Below are positions 25,216 to 32,507 of a DNA stretch of 64,000 bases, in pieces. This DNA comes from an uncultured Bacilli bacterium (GTDB lineage: Bacteria > Bacillota_I > Bacilli_A > RF39 > UBA660). Where the stretch lies: assembly GCA_934163035.1 (NCBI GenBank), contig CAKPJX010000005.1:1-64000 (forward strand). Direction: 5' to 3'. Numbering within the stretch: position 1 is the first letter of the stretch; each line of letters opens with the position of its first letter. The notes beneath the pieces were generated by a model. The model saw only the letters and a program-made list of their open reading frames with translations. It was not told the DNA's origin and made no database searches. The translations under genes and the position numbers were made by a program.

Positions 25216-25908
25216 ATGGAAGTATGGGATAAAAAGGATCCAAAGTATATAAAGGGATATAGAATAGTTCAACTTGAAAATGGTGAGGAACAAATAGTAG
25301 TAACTTATGGTGATGGTGCAACATATAATGTTGACTATTCTAAAGAAATGGCAGAAAAATTAACTTACAAAATGGAAACACAATTTACAACTGCTCGTTC
25401 TAAAGGAGAAGTTACGAAAACAATGAGTGAATATATGGCTTCAAAATTTATGAGTGGCTTAGGTGTTAGTGTTGGCATTATATCGACTGTTGCATATAAT
25501 TTACCCGATAGTATTCGTGAAAATATATTTGATGGAAATGACAATATTCTACTATCAATTATGACAGGAGGCTTTGTAAGTGGTATTGCACTTTATACTA
25601 TAGCTAAATCAAAACAAAAAAGAGTTAATGAAGCAGAACTAATAACAGAAAGAAACAGAAATAGAGCTCTTCTTGACACTATTGATGAGGATTCACCTGT
25701 AATAATGGAATATTCATTTATTTCAGAAAATCAAGAAGAAGGACTAGACCCATTCAGTATACCAAATATGGAAAACAATGGTGTAGGCCTTGCCGATATG
25801 AGAAAAATAATAAAAGTTCAAGGACAAGTTCAATATTTAAATGATCTAGCAACAACAAGCCTTGACGACTTAAAAAAAGCCAATAAACAACACCAAAAGC
25901 GTCGATAA
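25216..25908 (+). CDS. Unknown two-helix membrane protein (second of a tandem pair)
   Basis: This 230-aa paralog of the upstream gene has a small N-terminal domain (EEQIVVTYGDGATYN, about 24-38), helices at about 74-96 and 113-133, and a long charged C-terminus ending in KKANKQHQKRR. It has an unusually strong promoter and an AAGGGGGG ribosome site, so it is probably well expressed, unlike its sister, which depends on the upstream unit. Function unknown. Confidence 0.8.
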   Translation: MEVWDKKDPKYIKGYRIVQLENGEEQIVVTYGDGATYNVDYSKEMAEKLTYKMETQFTTARSKGEVTKTMSEYMASKFMSGLGVSVGIISTVAYNLPDSIRENIFDGNDNILLSIMTGGFVSGIALYTIAKSKQKRVNEAELITERNRNRALLDTIDEDSPVIMEYSFISENQEEGLDPFSIPNMENNGVGLADMRKIIKVQGQVQYLNDLATTSLDDLKKANKQHQKRR

Positions 25909-25937
25909 AAGCTTCATTACTAATAACACTTTTGATA

Positions 25938-25966
25938 TTGCTAAAATGAAAAAAATATGATATACT
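25938..25966 (+). promoter_or_regulatory. Promoter of greA with leader hairpin
   Basis: -35 TTGCTA (25938-25943), 17-bp spacer, -10 TATACT (25961-25966) extended by TGA. The leader then holds a short hairpin, GAGTTC/GGACTC with one G-U pair, at 25978-25995 before the GAGGTG ribosome site. Confidence 0.6.
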
Positions 25967-26023
25967 TTGGCAAGTTGAGTTCATACAAGGACTCGTGATT
26001 AAACATTATAATGAGGTGATAAA

Positions 26024-26494
26024 ATGGGAAATAAAAACACTGTTTATTTGACCAAAGAAGGATTGCAAGAATTAAAAGATGAACTTGATAATCTTATCAA
26101 CGTAAGAAGACCAGAAAATATTATAGCAATAAAGGAAGCTAGATCATTAGGTGATTTATCAGAAAATGCCGAATATGATGCGGCTCGTAATGAACAGGCC
26201 CAAATAGAAGCAAGAATAAAACAATTAGAGAAAATGTTAGAAAATGCTGAAATTATTTCAGAGACATCAACTGATCAAGTAGGAATTGGAAATACAGTTT
26301 CAATTAAATATGTTGATGACGATGAAGAAGATGAATACAAAATAGTTGGTTCACAAGAAGCCAATCCATTTGAAAGCAAAATATCAAATGAAAGCCCAAT
26401 TGCTAAAGCATTACTTAATCATAAAGTTGGTGACTTAGTTACTGTTGATAGTCCAAATGGATCATATGAAGTAGAAATAATCGAAATTAAATAA
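26024..26494 (+). CDS. greA: Transcription elongation factor GreA
   Basis: This 156-aa protein rescues backtracked RNA polymerase by stimulating transcript cleavage. The N-terminal coiled coil has YLTKEGLQELKDEL, the tip acids lie in RSLGDLSENAEYDAARNEQ, and the C-terminal FKBP-like domain has IGNTVSIKY, ANPFESKISNESPIAKALLNHKVGD. Length is typical. It closes the conserved series begun by ireB and mltG, and the accessory sortase/secretion region starts directly after it. Confidence 0.96.
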   Translation: MGNKNTVYLTKEGLQELKDELDNLINVRRPENIIAIKEARSLGDLSENAEYDAARNEQAQIEARIKQLEKMLENAEIISETSTDQVGIGNTVSIKYVDDDEEDEYKIVGSQEANPFESKISNESPIAKALLNHKVGDLVTVDSPNGSYEVEIIEIK

Positions 26495-26522
26495 AATAAA
26501 TATAAAACGACAAAATATTTAA

Positions 26523-26590
26523 TAAAGATAGTCTATATTAGTACATGTAGGAGATATATGTATGAAAAAGGCTATCTTTATTTTTTTATT
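26523..26590 (+). promoter_or_regulatory. Possible attenuator spanning the sortase start codon
   Basis: Nine-base arms TAAAGATAG (26523-26531) and CTATCTTTA (26572-26580) enclose the ribosome site and ATG of the sortase gene, and T's follow. If it forms in the mRNA it could both hide the start and end transcription. The 40-base loop makes this tentative. Confidence 0.35.
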
Positions 26591-27206
26591 TATAATATTA
26601 ATGTCATTTGGAATATCGATAAAAAAGCCAAATAAAAAAGTAACTGTAGTAAACACTAAAAGAATAAAAATAGATACAGTAGAAAGTGCTAATCAGGATA
26701 TTGTAGGCCATATAAAAATACCTAATACTAAAATAGATTATAACCTCGTAAAAACAACAAATAATAAATACTATTTAAATCATAATATAAAAAAAGAAAT
26801 TGATCCCCTAGGAGCTGTTTTTATAGATTATAGAAACAAACTATCAGATAGAAAAATTCTAATATATGGTCATAATAGTAAAACAAAAATAGCCCCCTTA
26901 AAAGAATTAGGAAACTATCTTGATTACACTTATTTCAAAAATAATAATCTAATCTACTTAAAATTAGAAAATAATAATTACATCTATAAAATATTTTCAG
27001 TAATATTAATAGATAAAGATAATTATACTTATACCAAATTGAATTATACAACTGATGAATATATAAATCATCTAAATTGGTTACAAAACACTTCAATTCA
27101 TAAAAGTAACGTAGAATTAGAACCGAATTCTCACATCATAATTATTCAAACATGTAACTACTATCCTAAAGAATCATTTTTATTAATAAGTGCTAAAAGG
27201 AGCTAA
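26562..27206 (+). CDS. Class B-like sortase (first)
   Basis: This 214-aa sortase has an N-terminal signal anchor. Family features in order: IVGHIKIPNTKIDYNLV, YYLNHN, LGAVFIDYRN, catalytic His in IYGHNS (about 102), Cys in IIQTCNYYP (about 197) and Arg near the C-terminus. Sortases join surface proteins to peptidoglycan or to pilin subunits. The layout fits class B. The next gene codes an exported protein ending in a sortase-like PPNTG, a possible substrate. AGGAGATATATGT precedes the ATG. Confidence 0.9.
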   Translation: MKKAIFIFLFIILMSFGISIKKPNKKVTVVNTKRIKIDTVESANQDIVGHIKIPNTKIDYNLVKTTNNKYYLNHNIKKEIDPLGAVFIDYRNKLSDRKILIYGHNSKTKIAPLKELGNYLDYTYFKNNNLIYLKLENNNYIYKIFSVILIDKDNYTYTKLNYTTDEYINHLNWLQNTSIHKSNVELEPNSHIIIIQTCNYYPKESFLLISAKRS

Positions 27207-27207
27207 T

Positions 27208-28266
27208 ATGAAAAAGAAACTTATATTTAAAATAATAACTATAATACTTTTAATGATCTCTGTAAAAGTAAATGCTAAAAACTATTCTGATGCTACTATG
27301 AAAGAACTATCAAATCAAACATCTTGCTTAGAAGAAGAAATAATTCCAGAATTTACTAACAATACTTTAACAGGTATCAATATAATTATTACTATTCCAA
27401 AAGATTGCGATGAAGAAGAATTAATAATAGCTCCATCTATATTAGAAGCTATTAAACAATATAGCAGAATAAACCCAGGAGATAATATAAATATTAATTT
27501 AAAAATAGATAATAAATCAAATTATAACTATAACTATATTAGTAATAGCTTTATTCTAAGTACTGAAAATTTACAAAGATTAGGTATAAAAGAAAATCTA
27601 ATAGATACAAAAGCCATTGGTTTTGATAGGCAAAAGGTATATGAAATATCAACTATATATAGAACAATTAATCTCCCTATAATTTCTCTTTATAACTACA
27701 ATAATTTATTAGAAGATAAGGACTTATCAGATATAAGTTTGGACAAAAAACTTAAAGAAAAAGGTTATACCGGTATAAATGAATTAGACAATTACTATCT
27801 GGATTTTTATAATACGAAATATAATTTAAATGAAAAAGCTTTATCAGATTTAACTTATTCAACCATAAAAGATTTATTTAAAGGAAAGGTAACTACTAAT
27901 AAAGAAACAAATCCAAACATTATAAAATTATCATATGACTATTTTTATAATAAACTCTTATCATTTAATTTTAAAGATCAAGAAGCTAGTGATTACAATA
28001 GTGAAGATTATAGTATAGGAACATATATGAGAACAAATCTGGGAAGCAATTATTTAAATGATAAATTTATGTATATAAGATCTAATACATATAGTGAAAT
28101 AGAAAAAATGTCACTTAAGTTAAATAAGGAATATACTACTTCAGCATATAATGATTATAATTACTATATACACTTAGAATTTAAGTTAAAAAAAGAAATA
28201 GATAAAGTAGTTAATACTTTAAATGATAATGATATTATAATTCCACCAAATACAGGTATTGATTAA
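27208..28266 (+). CDS. Exported unknown protein ending in PPNTG
   Basis: This 352-aa protein has a clear signal peptide (basic start, hydrophobic to about residue 22, then NAKNYS). The mature part is Asn/Tyr/Lys-rich with two cysteines near the N-terminus. It ends IIPPNTGID, which looks like a sortase motif (PxTG-type) but has no hydrophobic anchor or basic tail after it. It may be a truncated sortase substrate, or the motif may be chance. No known domain is recognised. I start at 27208 because AAAGGAGC precedes it. The frame extending to 27190 overlaps the sortase gene. Confidence 0.8.
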   Translation: MKKKLIFKIITIILLMISVKVNAKNYSDATMKELSNQTSCLEEEIIPEFTNNTLTGINIIITIPKDCDEEELIIAPSILEAIKQYSRINPGDNININLKIDNKSNYNYNYISNSFILSTENLQRLGIKENLIDTKAIGFDRQKVYEISTIYRTINLPIISLYNYNNLLEDKDLSDISLDKKLKEKGYTGINELDNYYLDFYNTKYNLNEKALSDLTYSTIKDLFKGKVTTNKETNPNIIKLSYDYFYNKLLSFNFKDQEASDYNSEDYSIGTYMRTNLGSNYLNDKFMYIRSNTYSEIEKMSLKLNKEYTTSAYNDYNYYIHLEFKLKKEIDKVVNTLNDNDIIIPPNTGID

Positions 28267-28289
28267 ACAAGTTAAATCTTGTTTTTTTT
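28265..28289 (+). terminator. Terminator after the PPNTG protein gene
   Basis: The stem AAACAAG/CTTGTTT with a TTAAAT loop is followed by T's and overlaps the TAA stop. Confidence 0.8.
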
Positions 28290-28360
28290 CTATAATAATA
28301 TTCCAATTTATTTTAAAATGCGTTATACTTAAAAAGAATAGAATAATAGGTGGTGAGATA

Positions 28361-29914
28361 ATGGTTATAAAAAGTCCATATTCTTTTTTAATAAAAAACT
28401 TTAGAAAAGTCCATATTGCTTTATTATTAATTAGTATATATGTATACATAAAAACCATGAGTGTATATTCTTTTGTTAAACAATTTTTATCTTTAGGTAC
28501 ATATGACTATTATAGTGAATCAATATCTAAATATGTATCACCATTACTTTGTATAGCAACAGTCATAATTATAGTTGCAACTACGACAATTCTATTACTC
28601 TTAAAGCATAAAGAAAAGCCATGGAAACTATATTTAATCCCTATAGCCAACTATGCTCTATTATTTGTAACTTTTTTAGTTATATCAAATTTCTTTAATG
28701 CATACACTGGTCAAACAGAAACAGCAGCCGCAAGAGCAATGCGTGATTTCCTAGTTTTAACAACACTACCTCAATATGCTTTCTTTGTTATTTTAATAAT
28801 TCGTATATTAGGAATAGATTTAAAAAAATTTAACTTTAAAGCAGACCAAGAATTTTTAGAATTAACACCTGAAGATAAAAAAGAATTTGAAATTAATATT
28901 GAGATAGATAAAGAAAGTTATAAACGTCTTTTTAAACGTCTACTTAGAAATTTAAGTTATTTGTATCAAGAACATAAAAAAATAGCTAATACCATCATGG
29001 TTATACTTGGAGTAGTAGTTTTATATAATAGTTATAAATTTATCTTTATAACAAATAAGACATATAAAACAGGAGATACATTCCAAAATAGTGGCTATGA
29101 AATTACAATAAATAACTCTTACTATACAGATAAAGATTATAAAGGAGATATAGTTGATAAAAATAAAAACTTTATAATTGTAGATGTCACTATAAAAAAT
29201 AATTCTAATAAAAGAAAAATAAATTTTAATAGATTTCACATTATAAATGGAATAAAAAACTATACACCAACTTCTAAAACTTATGAAACATATTTCCAAG
29301 ATTTAGGTAATGCCTATGAGGAAAAAACTATTGCTAAACTAGAAACTTATAGAACACTTTTAATATATAAAGTAGATAAAGAATTATCAAAAAATAGATT
29401 TGTAATGTATTATCAAGAATTAAATGGTAACAGTAATCACTTAAGAAAAATTAAACTTAAAACTATAGACTTATCAAAAATAAATACACAAAAAAGCAAA
29501 TTATTAACTGAGAAAATAAATTTAAAGATTAATGGTGTAGAGGAAAATATTATCTTTGATAATTTAAGCTTTGTTAGTAGTACTACATATTCTAAAAAAA
29601 CATGCGATGCAGGAGACTGTTATCCTAAAGATGCAGAATTTACTATTTCTCCTAAGTATAAAATTATAAAAATGGACTTTGTATCTGACGAAACAGATGG
29701 CAAAGACATGATTGACTTTTTATCTAAATATGGTAAAATTAATTATATAGATAGTAAAGGTAAGAAAAAGGCTTTAAACATAGAGAATGCAGTAGAAAAA
29801 TCATATTATGGAAAATATGTTTATATAAAAGCTCCAGAAAATATTAGTAAAGCAAAAAAAATATATTTAGACATAACCATTAGAAATAATAAGTACCGAT
29901 ACAGGCTAAAATAA
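28361..29914 (+). CDS. Membrane protein with C-terminal DUF4352-like domain
   Basis: This 517-aa protein has about five membrane helices in the first 265 residues. A soluble part follows, starting TGDTFQNSGYEITINNSY and continuing FIIVDVTIKNNSNKR. That pattern matches DUF4352, an immunoglobulin-like fold common in Gram-positive exported proteins. A CxxxxC-type pair (KKTCDAGDCY) lies further on. I start at ATG 28361 with AGGTGGTGAG before it. The longer frame from 28259 runs through the terminator, so I reject it. It lies between the two sortases and may be a membrane part of the surface locus. A TATACT at 28324 is a weak -10 candidate. Confidence 0.78.
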   Translation: MVIKSPYSFLIKNFRKVHIALLLISIYVYIKTMSVYSFVKQFLSLGTYDYYSESISKYVSPLLCIATVIIIVATTTILLLLKHKEKPWKLYLIPIANYALLFVTFLVISNFFNAYTGQTETAAARAMRDFLVLTTLPQYAFFVILIIRILGIDLKKFNFKADQEFLELTPEDKKEFEINIEIDKESYKRLFKRLLRNLSYLYQEHKKIANTIMVILGVVVLYNSYKFIFITNKTYKTGDTFQNSGYEITINNSYYTDKDYKGDIVDKNKNFIIVDVTIKNNSNKRKINFNRFHIINGIKNYTPTSKTYETYFQDLGNAYEEKTIAKLETYRTLLIYKVDKELSKNRFVMYYQELNGNSNHLRKIKLKTIDLSKINTQKSKLLTEKINLKINGVEENIIFDNLSFVSSTTYSKKTCDAGDCYPKDAEFTISPKYKIIKMDFVSDETDGKDMIDFLSKYGKINYIDSKGKKKALNIENAVEKSYYGKYVYIKAPENISKAKKIYLDITIRNNKYRYRLK

Positions 29915-29925
29915 GGAGAATTGAT

Positions 29926-31692
29926 ATGGATAATAATAAGTTAAAAAGAAAAATTAAATTACTAATCACCTTAGCTATAGTAGCAGTATTTGTCTGGTTT
30001 GTTATCTTAGGACCAAAACTTAGTTTTAGATCAGATGAAAAAATGATGGAAGAAGCAGCTAAGAGATATTATGAAATAAATTCTGATAAACTTCCAACTG
30101 GTACAAGAATAAAAACTTTAACATTACAAGATTTATATAAAGGTGGTTTCCTTGAGAAAGACATTTATCTACCATACAGTAAAGAGCCTTGTTCATTAAC
30201 AGAAAGCTGGGTAAAAACAAGACAAGAAAATGGTAGTTATAAATATTATGTTTATCTACAATGCGGAGCACTAAAGTCAAATGTTGATCATACAGGACCA
30301 GTAATTATATTAAATGGTGAAGATGAGATAACAATTAATAAAGATGATAAATATGAAGAATTAGGTGTAAAGAAAGTTACTGACAATCAAGATGGAACAA
30401 TTGATGTAAATAAAGTAACTATAGATTCATCAAAAGTCAATACTAATAAAAATGGTACTTATGAAGTTACTTACACAATATCAGATAGTTTTAATAATAA
30501 AACAGTAAAAACAAGAAAAGTAAACGTTATTGAAACAATATCTAATGTTGTAGATAAAAATACTAAAGGCGGAATTTATCAAGGTGAAGTTGAAAATAAT
30601 TATATAATGCTATCAGGAATAAAATATAGAATTATTGGACGTGATGCAAATAGTAATATAAAAATAGTAACTGATAGAGATATATCAAATGTTAACTATA
30701 ATGGTATAGATAAATGGTTAGATTACTTTTATGATAATATGCCTAGTGAAGCAAAGAAATATATAGTAAAGAGTAACTATTGCAATGACACAGTAAAAAA
30801 AGCAAAAGCAGATACTTATAAATCATGTGAAAGTACTAAAAACAAAAATGTATATATTTTATCACTAAAAGAGATTAATGAAAGTACAAATGAGGATGGT
30901 TATAGTTACTTATATCCAGCAACAATAAGCTGGCTATCCAATCCATCTGGTGATAAGACAGCACTTACAACAAGAAATTGGTTCAATGGTACTACTAGTA
31001 AATTCTATGAGTTTGATAAAAAATATAATTTTGGTGTTAGACCAGTTGTTACTATAAAAGGTGATTCCTTAATTAAAGGTGGAAATGGTAGTGAAGATAA
31101 TCCATATACCTTCAAAGAAACAAAAACAGGTAAAGCAGATGAATTATTAAATACTAGACATTCAGGAGAATATATATCATACTCAAATACAACATTTAGA
31201 ATAGTTGAAATTGCTAGCGATAGTACTATTAAAGTTGTATCAACAGATGCAATTTTAGAAAATATACAAAGTAATGGTACTAGTATCTATAATCCTAAAC
31301 AAAAAAATAATATAGGATATATTATTAATCAACAAATAAACAGTAAAATAAATACTAAATATTTTGTAAATAAAGAAATAGAAGTACCAGTGTATAAAAA
31401 TATATCTAGTTATAAAAAAGAAGAGAAAACTAATAAATATAAAGTAAAAGTTGCAGCTCCAAACATGTATGATATGTTTTCAGCAATGGATACAGGTCAT
31501 GGATATTGGTTACTTAATTCTTCTCAAAATAAAGCTGTAAAAAATATTGTTTCAGATATAGGTGTTATCTATTACAGCGAAATGGAGCAAGATATTTCAA
31601 GTGGAGCAAGAATTGTAGGTTACTTAAATGCCAAATGTAAAATTGTTACAGGTAGTGGAACAGAAAATGATCCATATAGAATAACGAAATAG
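29926..31692 (+). CDS. Membrane-anchored surface protein with Ig-like domain
   Basis: This 588-aa protein has a short cytoplasmic start and one helix (about 11-31). A helix then begins EEAAKRYYEINSDKLP, and a conserved small domain carries a pair of cysteines (EPCSL, LQCGA). A DUF5011-type bacterial Ig-like domain follows (GPVIILNGEDEITINKDDKYEELGV, about 125-205), then two copies of a domain starting GEVENNYIMLSGIKYRII and ending with GSGTENDPY-like motifs. The same architecture without the Ig domain is found at 53684, at the far end of the secretion locus. It is likely an adhesin or extracellular component. AAGGAG precedes the ATG, and the sortase gene follows 8 bases later. Confidence 0.82.
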   Translation: MDNNKLKRKIKLLITLAIVAVFVWFVILGPKLSFRSDEKMMEEAAKRYYEINSDKLPTGTRIKTLTLQDLYKGGFLEKDIYLPYSKEPCSLTESWVKTRQENGSYKYYVYLQCGALKSNVDHTGPVIILNGEDEITINKDDKYEELGVKKVTDNQDGTIDVNKVTIDSSKVNTNKNGTYEVTYTISDSFNNKTVKTRKVNVIETISNVVDKNTKGGIYQGEVENNYIMLSGIKYRIIGRDANSNIKIVTDRDISNVNYNGIDKWLDYFYDNMPSEAKKYIVKSNYCNDTVKKAKADTYKSCESTKNKNVYILSLKEINESTNEDGYSYLYPATISWLSNPSGDKTALTTRNWFNGTTSKFYEFDKKYNFGVRPVVTIKGDSLIKGGNGSEDNPYTFKETKTGKADELLNTRHSGEYISYSNTTFRIVEIASDSTIKVVSTDAILENIQSNGTSIYNPKQKNNIGYIINQQINSKINTKYFVNKEIEVPVYKNISSYKKEEKTNKYKVKVAAPNMYDMFSAMDTGHGYWLLNSSQNKAVKNIVSDIGVIYYSEMEQDISSGARIVGYLNAKCKIVTGSGTENDPYRITK

Positions 31693-31700
31693 GAGTAAAT

Positions 31701-32507
31701 ATGAAGAAAGTAAATAAGAGGAAAGGCAATAGATTAATATTAGTAATAATATTATTAAGCATTGCATTACTGGCTCTTATCTTTCTTCTTGTAAGGGGGA
31801 TAAAAAATCTAATGCCCATTTACAAGAGTGAAGAAAGAACAGAAAATATCAAAAATTATAAAGTTACAGATGTTGATGCCGAAGTAGCAGCCTGGTTAAG
31901 AGTACAAGGAACAAATATTGACTATCCAGTAATTGATAATAATACTACTGTTGGAGTTAGCAGAATAAAGCCAGATTTTACTTGGACACAAGGAGATATT
32001 AGTCCGCTACCAAATAAGTTATTCATATTAGGACATAATATAAAAAATGTATCTTCTAATCCTCTTATTACAGCAAAAGATCATACAAGATTTGAACAAT
32101 TATTATCGTTCGTTTACTATGATTTCATAAAAGAAAATAAATATATTCAATATACAATAGATGGAACAGACTACTTATATAAAATATTCTCAGTTGCTTT
32201 TGTAGATGATTCTACACTAGACTATGAAAGTACCAATTATAGTAAAGAAGAAATGAAGAAATACATAAATCAATCAAAAAAAGATAGTTTCTTTGATTTT
32301 GATATAGATGTTAATGAAAATGATAAAATAATAAGCTTAATCACATGTACTAGATTCTTTGGAGCAACAAGAAAGTACGATTTTAAAATAGATGCTAGAA
32401 TGGTAAGAAAAAAAGAAAGAGCCACTAACTATAGTGTTAAAAAGAACAAAAACTATAGTAAGATAGAAAAAATAATGAGAGGTGAAAATGATGAACAAGA
32501 AGCATAA
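31701..32507 (+). CDS. Class B-like sortase (second)
   Basis: This 268-aa sortase has a signal anchor at about 12-33. AWLRVQGTNIDYPVID is followed by catalytic His in ILGHNI (about 115), Cys in SLITCTRF (about 215) and a late Arg (KIDARMV). The C-terminal extension is basic (about 35 residues) and unusual. It overlaps the next gene, so it belongs to the same transcript as the cysteine-rich protein and the gene at 29926, and may crosslink components of the apparatus. No LPXTG motif is visible in the direct neighbours. Confidence 0.9.
   Translation: MKKVNKRKGNRLILVIILLSIALLALIFLLVRGIKNLMPIYKSEERTENIKNYKVTDVDAEVAAWLRVQGTNIDYPVIDNNTTVGVSRIKPDFTWTQGDISPLPNKLFILGHNIKNVSSNPLITAKDHTRFEQLLSFVYYDFIKENKYIQYTIDGTDYLYKIFSVAFVDDSTLDYESTNYSKEEMKKYINQSKKDSFFDFDIDVNENDKIISLITCTRFFGATRKYDFKIDARMVRKKERATNYSVKKNKNYSKIEKIMRGENDEQEA

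Noticed and set aside
28259..28360. Hydrophobic stretch in another frame right after PPNTG that looks like an LPXTG anchor with a basic end
   Set aside because: It is coded by the T-rich terminator and the promoter region. T-runs translate to Phe/Ile/Leu by chance, and the gene at 28361 has its own start. A frameshift cannot be fully excluded but is not needed.
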